Shown piece by piece: positions 1 through 8,504 of a stretch of 60,961 nt of DNA. Origin of the DNA: Haloferax sulfurifontis ATCC BAA-897 (GTDB lineage Archaea; Halobacteriota; Halobacteria; Halobacteriales; Haloferacaceae); NCBI RefSeq assembly GCF_000337835.1, contig NZ_AOLM01000026.1:1-60961 (forward strand), in the 5' to 3' direction. The stretch's first letter is position 1; every line of letters starts with the position of its first letter. A program made the position numbers and the translations under genes. The notes beneath the pieces were generated by a model. It did no database searches. It was given only the letters and a program-made list of their open reading frames with translations, and was not told where the DNA came from.

Positions 1-1
1 C

Positions 2-838
2 CTGCTCGGGTCGTCCGTGGCGACGGGCGCGCGGGACGCCGACGACGCGCTCGCGTTCCGCGACGCCGACGGGACGACCCTCGAAGCCCACCTCGACGCC
101 ATCGACTTCCGCGGGACCGACACCATCGACGCCGAAGAGTGGGACGCGTGGGCCGAACTCCACATCGAACAGGGGACCGTACTGGAGTCCGCGGGCGCGT
201 CGGTCGGCGTCGTCGACGCCATCACCGGCATCACGACCTGCGCGGCCGACATCGTCGGCGAGGCCGACCACGCGGGCGCGACGCCGATGGACGAGCGCCG
301 CGACGCGCTGGTCGCCGCCAGCGAGTTCGTCGTGGAGTTCCGGGCCGCGGCCGACGACGTGGCGCAAAATCGGAGTCCGACCGCCGTGGGGACCGTCGGC
401 CAGTTCGACGTGGCCCCGAACGCGCGCAACATCGTCCCCGGGGAAGTCAGCCTGCAGATGGACATCCGCGACGTGGACTACGGCGCGATGGACGCCATCG
501 CCGAGCGGGCCGACGCGGCGCTCGACGGACTCGAAGCCGCGCATCCGGTCGAGACGGACTTCGACCGCTACCGCGACCAGCGCCCGAGTCAGATGGCCGA
601 CGACTGCGTCGACGCCGCCTTCGACGCCGCCGCGGCCGGGGATATCGACGCGAAACGGATGCATTCCGCGGCGATGCACGATACTGCAAATGTTGCCAGC
701 GTCACCGATGCCGTGCTCCTGTTCGCCCCGTCGGCGGACGGCCTCTCGCATAACCCCCGCGAATGGACCGACTGGGCGGACTGTGCGACCGCGGCGACGG
801 TTCTCGCGGGGACGCTCGCTCGCCTCGCCGGCGCGTGA
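2..838 (+). CDS. N-carbamoyl amino acid hydrolase / hydantoinase-carbamoylase (M20 family), C-terminal part
   Basis: The reading frame is already open at the window edge, so the gene begins upstream; the GTG at 17 is internal, because LLGSSVATG before it is family sequence. Visible motifs are ELHIEQG (the dimerisation/substrate segment of allantoate amidohydrolases and carbamoylases), DHAGATPMDERRDA, and a C-terminal HDTANVA followed by LSHNPREWT, which carries the late metal/substrate histidines. About 279 residues remain of a family usually 400-430 long. The family hydrolyses N-carbamoyl amino acids or ureidoglycolate-type compounds in nucleobase or hydantoin catabolism, using two metal ions. 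The exact substrate cannot be told. The next gene on the same strand, an IclR regulator, may control it. Confidence 0.85.
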   Translation: MLGSSVATGARDADDALAFRDADGTTLEAHLDAIDFRGTDTIDAEEWDAWAELHIEQGTVLESAGASVGVVDAITGITTCAADIVGEADHAGATPMDERRDALVAASEFVVEFRAAADDVAQNRSPTAVGTVGQFDVAPNARNIVPGEVSLQMDIRDVDYGAMDAIAERADAALDGLEAAHPVETDFDRYRDQRPSQMADDCVDAAFDAAAAGDIDAKRMHSAAMHDTANVASVTDAVLLFAPSADGLSHNPREWTDWADCATAATVLAGTLARLAGA

Positions 839-1463
839 GTCGCGGTGGGCGGCCTGCCGCTCTCCGACCCGCCTCAGCTGAGTGGCGGTGACATACTGCC
901 ATGGTCGCGGCTCTTCTGTGGTGTTCCTCGCGGTCGCGCCGGTAGTTTCGATATGTGACACTCCTCCTCGACGGGAACTCCTGTCGTGGCTTCGGCCGCG
1001 TTCCCCGATGTGATAGCCACGCTCGGGCGCTGGGTATCGTTTTTGTAGACAACTGCCCCTCACCGGCCGAGCGCTCGCCCGCCAGCTATCGGCTCTTTCT
1101 GGGGGAACTGAGCGCTCTACCGCCCCGTTTCGATATGTTGTCAGTAAATACAACGGCTTAGACATCGGCTCGCGGTGAGAACCGAACCAAAACCGGCGAG
1201 ATAGCAGAAGACTGGGAGAGAAGCGATTCCACACATCTGACAGCGATGGGTTCGAGAGGGCTGGGCGTCGCTTCCATCGCGTTACGCGTGACGCGCTCGT
1301 TCGCGCGCATCACGGAGACCGGTCGTCTCGCGGGCGCGCCGCCTGTTGGACAATCATCGAGCGATATCGGCTCAGCTCGACGGTCTCGACAGCGATTTCA
1401 CTCCCACGTTTTGATTGCAAGATATTCGGAACAGCTATGCCACCGGATAGACGTTCTCGTAGC
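839..1463. other. Gene-free spacer, 625 bp
   Basis: No convincing gene is seen on either strand; the short frames here lack haloarchaeal codon bias. GTTGT-N8-ACAAC at 1137-1154 is a small dyad containing TTGTCAGTAAATA, a 13-mer found again at 6003. An AT-rich stretch near 1409-1430 probably holds the promoter of the IclR gene. Confidence 0.5.
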
Positions 1464-2282
1464 ATGCCCGAGAACCCCAACACCGATGCCCCGTCCCGGA
1501 CCCTCAGCACGGTGGACACGGCGGTCAGCGTCGTCAGGGCGCTCGAGGAGTTAGACGGTGCGCGCGTCGCCGAGTTGGTCGACTACCTGGGCCTCTCGAA
1601 ATCTACGGTGTACAACCATCTGGCGACCCTGCGGAAGAACAACCTCGTCGCCAAGGACGGCGACAGCTACCACCTCAGCCTCCAGTTCCTGCTTCTGGGC
1701 GAGTACGTGCGCAACCAGCAGATACTCTACCAAGTCGGCAAGGAGGAAGTCGAGGCGCTCGCCGAGAAGACCGGCGAGTACGCCCACCTCTCGACCGAAC
1801 AGCACGGCCTGCGCATCAGCCTGCTCAAGGTGCGCGGCGAGCGCGCCGTCGGGAGCCAGTACCAGCGGTCGAAGATTCAGCGCCCGGACAACCTCCACGC
1901 GTCGTCGACCGGCAAGGCCATCCTCGCGTTCCTCCCGCGCAGTCGGGTCGAGGAAATCGTCGACCAACACGGCCTGCCGGCGAAGACCGCCGCGACCATC
2001 ACCGACCGCGACGCGCTGTTCGACGAGCTCGACCAGATACGCGAGCGGGGGTACGCCTGCAACGACGAGGAGGAAATCGAAGGCCTCCGCGCGGTCGGCG
2101 CGCCGATACGCGACCGCAACGGCACCGTCCTCGGCGCGCTGAGCGTGTCCGGCCCGACGAGTCGCATCAAAGGCGAGCAGTTCCGCGACACCATCCCCGA
2201 GATGGTCACGAGCACGGCCAACATCATCGAGGTGAACATGAACATGGCCGCGCGGAGTTCGAACAACGGGCGCTTCGACTGA
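1464..2282 (+). CDS. IclR family transcriptional regulator
   Basis: A 272-residue protein with an N-terminal winged helix-turn-helix (about residues 20-80; LGLSKSTVYNHLATL is the recognition region) and an IclR effector domain (about 90-260; HASSTGKAILAFLP and EEIEGLRAVGAPIRD are typical). IclR proteins bind DNA as dimers or tetramers and sense small metabolites. I take the ATG at 1464 rather than an in-frame ATG at 1437, because the protein from there begins directly with the usual short haloarchaeal lead. An AT-rich element near 1421 lies about 40 bp upstream. Its position after a carbamoylase gene suggests control of nitrogen-compound catabolism (inference). The full-length family size suggests it is intact. 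Confidence 0.9.
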   Translation: MPENPNTDAPSRTLSTVDTAVSVVRALEELDGARVAELVDYLGLSKSTVYNHLATLRKNNLVAKDGDSYHLSLQFLLLGEYVRNQQILYQVGKEEVEALAEKTGEYAHLSTEQHGLRISLLKVRGERAVGSQYQRSKIQRPDNLHASSTGKAILAFLPRSRVEEIVDQHGLPAKTAATITDRDALFDELDQIRERGYACNDEEEIEGLRAVGAPIRDRNGTVLGALSVSGPTSRIKGEQFRDTIPEMVTSTANIIEVNMNMAARSSNNGRFD

Positions 2283-2884
2283 GCCGCCCGGCCGGTTTCC
2301 ATGACAGGGGTACGCGTGTAATCCTTCTCGGGCACTCGCACTCGCCGGCGTCCGATGTCCATCCGACCAGTTCGGCGTGTCGAGGCCGATACGCCGCGCT
2401 CCGACTGTGGGAACGTACTCGGCTCTGTCCGTCTCGAAACACATATCAAAAATAAAAACTGAATGGGATAGTATCGAATATCAAACTGTTTTGGAGTCGT
2501 TGACTCGATAGCGCGTCTCTGATGACGAAACCGGCGATAAACAGCGGTAGTACGCAGTTTCATGCGCTCTAACTGCGCATGTCGGCTGACCGACTTCGAT
2601 GTGCGATTCTATTCCCGTCTGTCTCAGATAATCCAGAGTTAGCACGCTTGAGGCTTGTATCCCGACAATCGGATGATGAGAACAGAGCCGTTCACAGACC
2701 GTTCCTGACGTTCGGGAATCGAAACGTGTCCGATATCGATTCATTTTTTCTACTTGTCAGTATGTCTCGTTCGCGCCGAGTCGAACGCGGCCCTCACGCG
2801 GCGATTGACGAGCGGTCGGCTCGCCGACTGCGTTCGGTCGCCTCGGAACGCGCGGCTCGTCATCACGCCACCGAGGGCGGTCCG
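2283..2884. other. Gene-free spacer, 602 bp, AT-richer than surroundings
   Basis: The stretch lies between the convergent IclR and fructose-bisphosphatase genes. It includes an A/T-rich run at about 2440-2500 and a T-tract near 2742-2749 that could end transcription. ACTTGTCAGTA at 2752-2762 recurs at 6001. No gene is supported. Confidence 0.45.
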
Positions 2885-3754
2885 TCACTTCAGTCGCGCT
2901 TCCAACGACTCGACGAGCGAATCGTTGCCGATGTAGACCGGCACGCGGTCGTGGACGCCCTCGGGCGTCCCCGAGAGGAGCGACTTCTCGCCGTCGGACG
3001 ACCGCCCGCCCGCGCACTCGATGATGTAGCCGATGGGGAAGCCCTCGAACTGCTGGCGGAGCTTCCCGCCCGGCGCGTCGGTCTGTGCGGGGTACGCGAA
3101 GACGCCGCCGTAGTGGAGAATCTGGTTCACGTCGCCGATCATCGACCCGCCGTAGCGGAGCTTCATCCCCTCGGTCCGTTCGGTCTCGCGGGCGAACGCC
3201 TCGAACTCGTCGAACCAGCGGTTGACGCGGCCGCCGAAGCTGAAGATGGCCGGGTCGTCGGGGAGCGTCAACTCCTCGCGGAGCGGGCGCTTGATGCCCG
3301 ATTCGAGGATGTACTCGCTGACGACGCCGTCGCGGGCGGCCACGAGCGTCGTCACCGGGCCGTAGAGGATGTAGCCCGCGGCGAGCAGGTTCTCGCCGCC
3401 CGTGGGGAGCGGTTCGTCGTAGACGCTGTAGAGCGTCCCCATCACGTTGTTCGGCTTCAGGTTCGTCGACCCGTCCAGCGGGTCGAGCGCGACCGACACG
3501 CCCTCGCCGACGTCGATGACGTCGGAGCGCTCCTCGCTGGCGTACTCGCCGACGCCGTCGAGGGGGCGAAGCCGCTTCAACAGCAGTTCGTCGGCGTAGG
3601 TGTCGGCTTCCAGTTGACGCTCGCCGCTCGGGTTCGTCCCCTCCTCGTAGACGCGCCGGCCGGGCAGTCCCGCCCGAATCGAGGGCGCGGCCGCACAGAG
3701 CGTCTCGACGACGGCGTCGACCACGTCGTCTTCCCGACTCGATGCGTCTGTCAT
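2885..3754 (-). CDS. fbp: Class I fructose-1,6-bisphosphatase
   Basis: A 289-residue protein with the class I FBPase signatures: the acidic pair in YASEERSD (about residue 92) and the metal-binding DPLDGSTN (about 112-119), followed by a conserved fold including GGRVNRWFDEF and YGGSMIGDVNQILHYGGVF. It removes the 1-phosphate from fructose 1,6-bisphosphate in gluconeogenesis, with Mg2+. The gene stands alone, with long spacers on both sides, and the ATG at 3754 gives normal family length. A TATA-like element further upstream (rc of 3870-3880) would imply a leader; this is uncertain. Nothing looks broken. Confidence 0.93.
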   Translation of the reverse strand: MTDASSREDDVVDAVVETLCAAAPSIRAGLPGRRVYEEGTNPSGERQLEADTYADELLLKRLRPLDGVGEYASEERSDVIDVGEGVSVALDPLDGSTNLKPNNVMGTLYSVYDEPLPTGGENLLAAGYILYGPVTTLVAARDGVVSEYILESGIKRPLREELTLPDDPAIFSFGGRVNRWFDEFEAFARETERTEGMKLRYGGSMIGDVNQILHYGGVFAYPAQTDAPGGKLRQQFEGFPIGYIIECAGGRSSDGEKSLLSGTPEGVHDRVPVYIGNDSLVESLEARLK

Positions 3755-4378
3755 GCGGTCGATACACCCCGCGGAGTCGCGGGCGCGCCGAAGCGGTTCG
3801 ACGGAGCGCCGACGGGCGGTGCACGGACGGGCGTCGGGGTGGTCGTCATTACCTACTGGTCCCGTGGACGAAGTATAGTTCTGTCCCCGCGCGTAAGCGT
3901 TGCACGACGCCGACGACGGAGTTGGCGGCGGGTTTTCGACTCCGACTCTGTTGATGCCTTCGCTGGTGGCGGTTGTTGGATTCGTGCTGAATACAGGCGC
4001 GAGTCGGTTATCGGTTCAGCACTCAATATGGACAGCTCAAATCGCTACGTACAGAAGAACCTCTTTTCGCCTCGGGTTTCCTCGCTTCGCTGCGGGAACC
4101 GCTCGGCGAAACCCCGCTCATGCCAAAAAGCCGGTCTCGATTCGCTCGACCGCTGAATCGCTTCACTACCGGGTCCTTCGGACCGCTCGTTCGCGCGAAT
4201 GCTTTTCGTTCACTACGCACGCGCCACCGAACGGTTAGTTCAGCGTCGGTACGATGGAATAACGAGGCCCCCGTGAGAGCTACACCGTCTGTCTGTTTCA
4301 CACTCTTTTTGACAGAGTTTCCAGTCATCGGTTGAAACTGACGGCTCTAGTGATGCACCAACGCCGGGACAAGGACCA
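3755..4378. other. Gene-free spacer, 624 bp, with IS-end-like hairpin
   Basis: Frames on both strands look like shadows. The stretch includes GTGCTGAA (3984-3991) facing TTCAGCAC (4015-4022), a perfect 8-bp dyad that is part of a repeat also seen at 9619 and 10325. A copy of CCGTCTGTCTGTT lies at 4285-4297. It reads like decayed intergenic or mobile-element DNA. Confidence 0.45.
3984..4022. repeat. Dispersed repeat copy A (GTGCTGAATA...GCGCGAGTCGGT) with terminal dyad
   Basis: GTGCTGAATA at 3984-3993 and GCGCGAGTCGGT at 3997-4008 match the copy at 9619-9644 base for base apart from a spacer of 3 rather than 4 nt. Here the left arm is also mirrored by TTCAGCAC at 4015-4022. It could be the end of a lost insertion sequence or a MITE fragment. 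Confidence 0.45.
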
Positions 4379-4657
4379 TCACGCATCTGTCAGAGAGAAC
4401 AGATAGAGAAACAGGAGAATCGAACTGCCAAACGTCAATGCGCCGTACAGAGGCAGAGACTTCCACGAGGCGGTTCGGCTGAACCGATTCGACACGAGAG
4501 TTCCGACTGCTGACAGTCCCAGAAGGCCATACACGACCGGCAGTCCCTCTAACGAGAGATAGCCGCCGATAACCTCCACAGCAATCATTGTCGAAAGGAG
4601 TCCACAACAGAGAGCGAGGATGCCAGCGGTGGACCGTCGGTTACTAGTCAGTCCCAT
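4379..4657 (-). CDS. Small hypothetical membrane protein, three predicted TM helices
   Basis: Ninety-two residues if begun at the ATG at 4657. A TATA-like TATATT (4683-4688) lies about 28 bp upstream of it, the expected leaderless geometry; the alternative start at 4672 is five residues longer. The sequence has three hydrophobic segments (ILALCCGLLSTMIAVEVIGGYL, VVYGLLGLSAVGTLV and LPLYGALTFGSSILLFLYLF) and little else. GC is lower than in neighbours. I do not recognise a family. It sits just downstream of the orc gene on the same strand but has its own promoter. Confidence 0.6.
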   Translation of the reverse strand: MGLTSNRRSTAGILALCCGLLSTMIAVEVIGGYLSLEGLPVVYGLLGLSAVGTLVSNRFSRTASWKSLPLYGALTFGSSILLFLYLFSLTDA

Positions 4658-4711
4658 GCTGAGTTGTGACACCCAGTTGTACTATATTCTTTGTCGATAA
4701 GTGGAAACGGA

Positions 4712-5878
4712 TTACTGAGCGGCGAACAGCCGTTCGAACACGACCGTCGGGAACTGCGGTTCGAGTCGGCTCGGCGGCCGCCCCTTCCGGTCGACGCGCT
4801 CCGCCGTGACTCGGCGGGTGATGCCGTCTTCGGCGAGTTCGTAGAGGATTCGCTTGACCGTCGTCGCCGAGAGGTCGACCGATTTGGCGATGTGCTGGCT
4901 CGCCGCCTGTACCGACTCCTGTTGGTCGGGGCGCAACGCGAGGAGTTCGTGGAGCACCTGCTGGCGGTTCTCCGGGAGCGCGAGCACGCGGCCGAGCGAG
5001 ACGCAGGGTTGGGGGACCGCGGCGATGCCCGCGGCGACGTCGGCGGCCGTGATGCTCCGGTGTCTGTTGCGGACCGCCTCGTCGGCCGCGCCGAACAGCG
5101 CCGCGAGCGCGTCGTGGGCGTCGCCGTCGGCCCACTCGGCGATGTCGCGGGCGAGGCGGTGGTCGAGCGTCCGCCGCGAGCCGGCCGCCGCCGCCCGCGT
5201 CATCAACACGTCGATGAGCACCTGACTCTGATAGGGCTCGAACTGGACCTCGTCGGCCGTGTAGTCGGTCAGCACCGTCTCGTCGGGCGGCGCGCGCCCG
5301 ATGGCCAGCCAACTGACCTTGCTCGGAAGTCCGGCACAGAGGTCGACGAACGCCTCGCCGTCGAGCGTCCCCGGCTCTCCGAGATGGTCGACGGCGACGA
5401 CGGCACCCGTTTGGGGGGCGTCGAGCGTCGCTTTGAGCCGCGACTGGAGCGCCTCCGTCTTGATGCCCTGCTTCGGCACCGACTCGTCGACGAGCGCGTC
5501 GAGCACGGCGTGGTAGAACGCGAACGCGCTCGTCGTCTCGCGCGCGTCGACGTAGACGAACCGCGGCGCGAACGTCGCCTGCACGCGGGTCGTCGTGTGG
5601 ATGGCGGCGTTGCTGACGCTCGACGCGCGGACGAGGTGGTCGAAAAGCGCCGTCACGACCGCCGACTTCCCCGACCCCTTCGGGCCGTAGACGTAGGCGT
5701 TCGGCGGGAGATGCCCGTCGAACACGGGGTCGAGGTAGTCGAGCAGTCGCTCCAGAACCGGCCCGCAGTTCACCGGGTCGTCGGTGTGTGCGACCGGCGA
5801 GAGCGAGTCGTAATCGACGAGGAGGCGAGGCGTTCCGTCTCGGCGTTGCCGACGTTTAATCCTCGCTTCGATGTCCAT
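4712..5878 (-). CDS. Orc1/Cdc6 family AAA+ ATPase (divergent paralogue)
   Basis: A 388-residue protein of the archaeal origin-recognition family: the PPNAYVYGPKGSGKSA segment carries Walker A (about residues 65-72), and a C-terminal winged helix (about 300-388) contains a QHIAKSVDLSATTVKRILYEL recognition region. Walker B reads VVAVDHLG (about 160), with His where an acidic residue normally follows the Asp. ATP hydrolysis may therefore be weak or lost (inference). Haloarchaea carry many Orc paralogues, only some tied to active origins. TCATATGC at 5905-5912, about 27 bp upstream, supports the leaderless ATG at 5878. No canonical ORB element was found nearby, but short repeats flank the gene. 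Confidence 0.85.
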   Translation of the reverse strand: MDIEARIKRRQRRDGTPRLLVDYDSLSPVAHTDDPVNCGPVLERLLDYLDPVFDGHLPPNAYVYGPKGSGKSAVVTALFDHLVRASSVSNAAIHTTTRVQATFAPRFVYVDARETTSAFAFYHAVLDALVDESVPKQGIKTEALQSRLKATLDAPQTGAVVAVDHLGEPGTLDGEAFVDLCAGLPSKVSWLAIGRAPPDETVLTDYTADEVQFEPYQSQVLIDVLMTRAAAAGSRRTLDHRLARDIAEWADGDAHDALAALFGAADEAVRNRHRSITAADVAAGIAAVPQPCVSLGRVLALPENRQQVLHELLALRPDQQESVQAASQHIAKSVDLSATTVKRILYELAEDGITRRVTAERVDRKGRPPSRLEPQFPTVVFERLFAAQ

Positions 5879-5904
5879 GTCGTGGTGGTAGTTCCGAGAT
5901 GAGA

Positions 5905-5912
5905 GTCATATG
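5905..5912 (-). promoter_or_regulatory. TATA element of the orc gene
   Basis: TCATATGC centred about 30 bp before the ATG at 5878 fits an archaeal TATA box for a leaderless transcript. Confidence 0.5.
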
Positions 5913-6311
5913 CGTTCTGACCGCTTACGGGAGCGGTGCCGAACCGACCGGCATCGGTCTGTCTGTTCCGTTCTCCTCCAATTCGTTATCGGTGATATAC
6001 ACTTGTCAGTAAATAACATGTTGAATGGGTATAAACATATCTTTCAGACCAGAACATCGGCAGTTCGGCTCCGGGAGCGCGCGTCGGCAGACCAGACCAG
6101 ACCGTCTGTCTGTTCGTCCATTCCTGTCTGCGTAGATGCCACTCGAATCTGTGAACTCGCGATGCGTCGGGGGAGTCGTGTTCCCGAGTTCTCGAACTGG
6201 CGGGCCCCGTGGCTCCCGTGGCGGTACTGGTCATCGCCGGCGACCCCCGTGGAAGCTGTATATTTACTCCCTCCCGGCGACGAGTAGTATCGATATCACC
6301 CGCCGCGTGAG

Positions 6312-6323
6312 CGAACGTGTTCG
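6312..6323 (+). promoter_or_regulatory. NarO-like palindrome CGAACGTGTTCG
   Basis: A near-perfect 12-bp dyad whose end lies 40 nt before the DUF2249 start at 6364. It is the first of the series that marks the denitrification island. Confidence 0.75.
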
Positions 6324-6363
6324 GGGTAACCGACTCGGCGGTCCCCCGTGAGGTACGACACGT

Positions 6364-6597
6364 ATGGCAGACACCATCCTCGACGTCCGCGACCTCCCGC
6401 CGGCGGAGCGCCATCCGAAGATTCACGCCGCCTTCGACGACCTCGACGCCGGCGAGTCGCTGACGATTCTCAACGACCACGACCCGAAACCGCTGTTCTA
6501 CGAGATGCAAGCGGAAGTCGACGCCTTCGACGCCGACAACTACGCGGTCGAGAAGCAGGGCCCGAACGAGTTCGCGGCGACCTTCCCGAAGCGGTAG
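6364..6597 (+). CDS. DUF2249 domain protein (TusA/SirA-like fold)
   Basis: Seventy-seven residues, essentially one DUF2249 domain: ILDVRDLPPAERHPKI, then ESLTILNDHDPKPLFYEM, then a C-terminal strand with FAATFPKR. DUF2249 proteins are small, TusA-like in fold, and often found beside anaerobic respiration and NO-response genes. Their biochemical role is not settled, but a part in sulfur or metal-cofactor handling or in NO response is suspected. The NarO-like box ends 40 nt upstream with no leader needed. It is followed after 111 bp by the NnrS-like gene, which has its own box. A second DUF2249 gene lies at 12428. Confidence 0.85.
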   Translation: MADTILDVRDLPPAERHPKIHAAFDDLDAGESLTILNDHDPKPLFYEMQAEVDAFDADNYAVEKQGPNEFAATFPKR

Positions 6598-6658
6598 CGT
6601 CGCGGCCGCGGGTCGTGACCGCGGTGCCGACCCGGCTCCTCCGTTTCTCCATCCTCGG

Positions 6659-6670
6659 CGAATATGTTCG
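6659..6670 (+). promoter_or_regulatory. NarO-like palindrome CGAATATGTTCG
   Basis: One base off the perfect dyad. Its end is 38 nt before the ATG at 6709. It also favours that start over the in-frame ATG at 6664, which would lie inside the box. Confidence 0.75.
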
Positions 6671-6708
6671 GCGTCACCGGTAGGACTTCGCGCCGCGCTA
6701 GTCCGCGT

Positions 6709-8049
6709 ATGAGCGCCATTCCCGCCGAGGTCGACACGGCCCGACAGCCACCGATGACGATTCCGCTCCGGCACTTCGTCGTCGCGCTCGGCTTCCTCAC
6801 GGCCGCGGTGGGCCTCCGAGTCGCCCTCGCCGCCGGCGTCGTCGCCGGCACCGCTCGTCTCGCGCACGTCCATCTCCTGCTCGCGGGGTGGGTCTGCGTC
6901 ACCATCATGGGCGCGATGACGCAGTTCGTCCCGGTCTGGTCCGGCGTCGACCTCTACTCGCGGCGGCTCGCGACCGCCCAACTGTGGGCCGTCGGCGTCG
7001 GCCTCGGCGGCCTCGCGGCGTGTTTCCTCCTCGGCGCGTTCGCGTGGCTTCCCGTCTTCGGTGCCGCCGCGCTCCTCGGCTTCTGGACGTTCGCCTACAA
7101 CGTCGCGCGCACGCTCTCCCGACTCGACGACTCCGACGTGACCGAGCGCCACTTCGGCCTCGCACTCGGCTTTCTCGCGGTCGCCACCGCGCTCGGGTTC
7201 CTGCTCGCAGTGGACTTCACGCGCCCGCTTTTCGCCGGCGTCGGCGCGACGCACGGGAGCGTCCGCGCGGCCCACGTCACGCTCGCCGTCTTCGGCGTCG
7301 TCGTGACGACCGTGGTCGGCGCGCTCTACCAACTCGCGACGATGTTCACCCAGACGAAGCTCCGCGGCGTCGACGTGTGGCTCCGGCGCGTCGAAGAAGT
7401 CGGCTACCCGCCGGGCGTCGTCGCCCTCGCCGGCGGCCGACTCGTCTCCGACCCGACGCTCGCGCGGGTCGGCGGCGCGCTCGTGACCCTCTCGCTTCTC
7501 GGCGTCGCCGCGATTCTCGCCCATCGCCTCGTCGAGTCGGCGGTCGACTGGACGCCCATGCTCACCCGGTACGCCGTCGCGGCCGTCGCGCTCGCCGGGT
7601 GGGCAGTCCTGACGCTTCCCGCGTGGCTCGCGGCCCCGCTGGCCGGCGACCGCCTGTTCGGCGCGCCCGGGACCGGCTCGCTGTTCCGCCTCGGCTTCGT
7701 CGGCTTCGTCGTGCTCGGGACGCTCTACCACGTCGTCCCCTTCATCGTCTGGGTCCACCGCTACAGCGACCGCCTCGGCCTCGAACCCGTGCCGATGCTC
7801 GACGACCTCTACAGCGCTCGCCTCGCTCGCCTCGATTTGGGCCTCGTCGTCTCGGGCGTCGCCGCCGTCGTCGCGAGCGACCTCGTCGGTCTCTCGACGG
7901 CCGTCGAGACGGCGGGCTGGGCGCTCGTGCTCGTCGGTGTCGCGGCGTTCGCCGCGAACCTCCTGCGAGTCATCTGGGTCCACAGCCCGCAGTCGTTGGT
8001 CGGCGGCGCGGCCGCATCGGCCGCCGATGCGGACGACAGCGCGGACTGA
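6709..8049 (+). CDS. Polytopic membrane protein, NnrS-like / heme-copper oxidase subunit I-like
   Basis: 446 residues with about 12 hydrophobic helices. Conserved-looking histidines lie in membrane segments: LAHVHLLLAGWV (about residue 47), RAAHVTLAVFGV (about 188) and TLYHVVPFIVWVHRYSDRL (about 345-360). The pattern recalls NnrS and the related short relatives of cytochrome oxidase subunit I seen near denitrification genes. Such proteins are thought to bind heme/copper and to relieve NO stress. Exact activity is unknown, and I cannot place all the copper and heme ligands of a true oxidase, so catalysis is not claimed. It is NarO-box controlled by position, and the start ATG at 6709 fits the box spacing. 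Confidence 0.7.
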   Translation: MSAIPAEVDTARQPPMTIPLRHFVVALGFLTAAVGLRVALAAGVVAGTARLAHVHLLLAGWVCVTIMGAMTQFVPVWSGVDLYSRRLATAQLWAVGVGLGGLAACFLLGAFAWLPVFGAAALLGFWTFAYNVARTLSRLDDSDVTERHFGLALGFLAVATALGFLLAVDFTRPLFAGVGATHGSVRAAHVTLAVFGVVVTTVVGALYQLATMFTQTKLRGVDVWLRRVEEVGYPPGVVALAGGRLVSDPTLARVGGALVTLSLLGVAAILAHRLVESAVDWTPMLTRYAVAAVALAGWAVLTLPAWLAAPLAGDRLFGAPGTGSLFRLGFVGFVVLGTLYHVVPFIVWVHRYSDRLGLEPVPMLDDLYSARLARLDLGLVVSGVAAVVASDLVGLSTAVETAGWALVLVGVAAFAANLLRVIWVHSPQSLVGGAAASAADADDSAD

Positions 8050-8081
8050 GTCAGTGCGTCGGAGACGCGTCTCGAACTCTC

Positions 8082-8381
8082 TCACATCCCGAGCAGTTCG
8101 GGCGCGAGAAAGAGAAGTGCGAGCAGGCTCGTTAAGACGAGAATCGACGCGAGACGCAGGATGCCGGTCGCTCGTCGCCGGTTGTTCGGAAGCGATTCCG
8201 CGATTCCGGACAGGGCGATCCCGGCTATCATGAACAGGAGCCAGCCGCCAGACATGGACTGTTCCACGACGGCGTACTGCCAGTAGAGCCCCGACATGAC
8301 GAGCGCGCTACAGAGCTGGACGAGTGCAAATGGGCCGCCGGAGGGCTCGCTGAACACGATTTCGTTCACGATGGAGGGCAT
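8082..8381 (-). CDS. Small hypothetical membrane protein, three TM helices
   Basis: Ninety-nine residues from the ATG at 8381. The upstream in-frame extension to 8429 lies in the region before a box and looks non-coding. Three hydrophobic spans are visible (ALVQLCSALVMSGLYW, WLLFMIAGIALSGIA and LASILVLTSLLALLFLAPELL). It is convergent with the NnrS-like gene, with only 32 bp between their ends. No family is recognised. The size and topology resemble other haloarchaeal proteins of three helices, such as the one at 4379, but sequence similarity is not obvious. Confidence 0.6.
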   Translation of the reverse strand: MPSIVNEIVFSEPSGGPFALVQLCSALVMSGLYWQYAVVEQSMSGGWLLFMIAGIALSGIAESLPNNRRRATGILRLASILVLTSLLALLFLAPELLGM

Positions 8382-8451
8382 CGAACGCGTCGACTCCCGG
8401 GAGGGAAAAATAACTCCTGCATTCGCCACCTCGTTGGCCGCGCTCTACCTC

Positions 8452-8463
8452 CGAACACGTTCG
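8452..8463 (+). promoter_or_regulatory. NarO-like palindrome CGAACACGTTCG
   Basis: Perfect dyad ending 41 nt before the cupin gene start at 8505. Confidence 0.78.
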
Positions 8464-8504
8464 GCCGCAGGCTTACCGACCGCGCGGCCGACAGTTCACC
8501 CGCA

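Larger units (their letters stand above)
5879..6363. other. Gene-free spacer upstream of orc, with AT-rich core and short direct repeats
   Basis: This 484-bp gap holds an AT-rich core (about 5985-6050), TTGTCAGTAAATA at 6003-6015, CGGTCTGTCTGTT at 5955-5967, CCGTCTGTCTGTT at 6102-6114 and tandem CAGAC units at about 6089-6101. At the far end is the NarO-like box at 6312. Such a layout could serve as a small origin or only as a promoter region; I see no ORB consensus. Confidence 0.4.

Noticed and set aside
2579..4156. 525-codon plus-strand frame across the fbp gene and spacers
   Set aside because: It is antisense to a clear fructose-bisphosphatase and shows no domain.
5985..6114. Replication origin call
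   Set aside because: AT-richness and repeats are suggestive, but no ORB consensus is visible and skew cannot be computed here; it is kept only as a finding.
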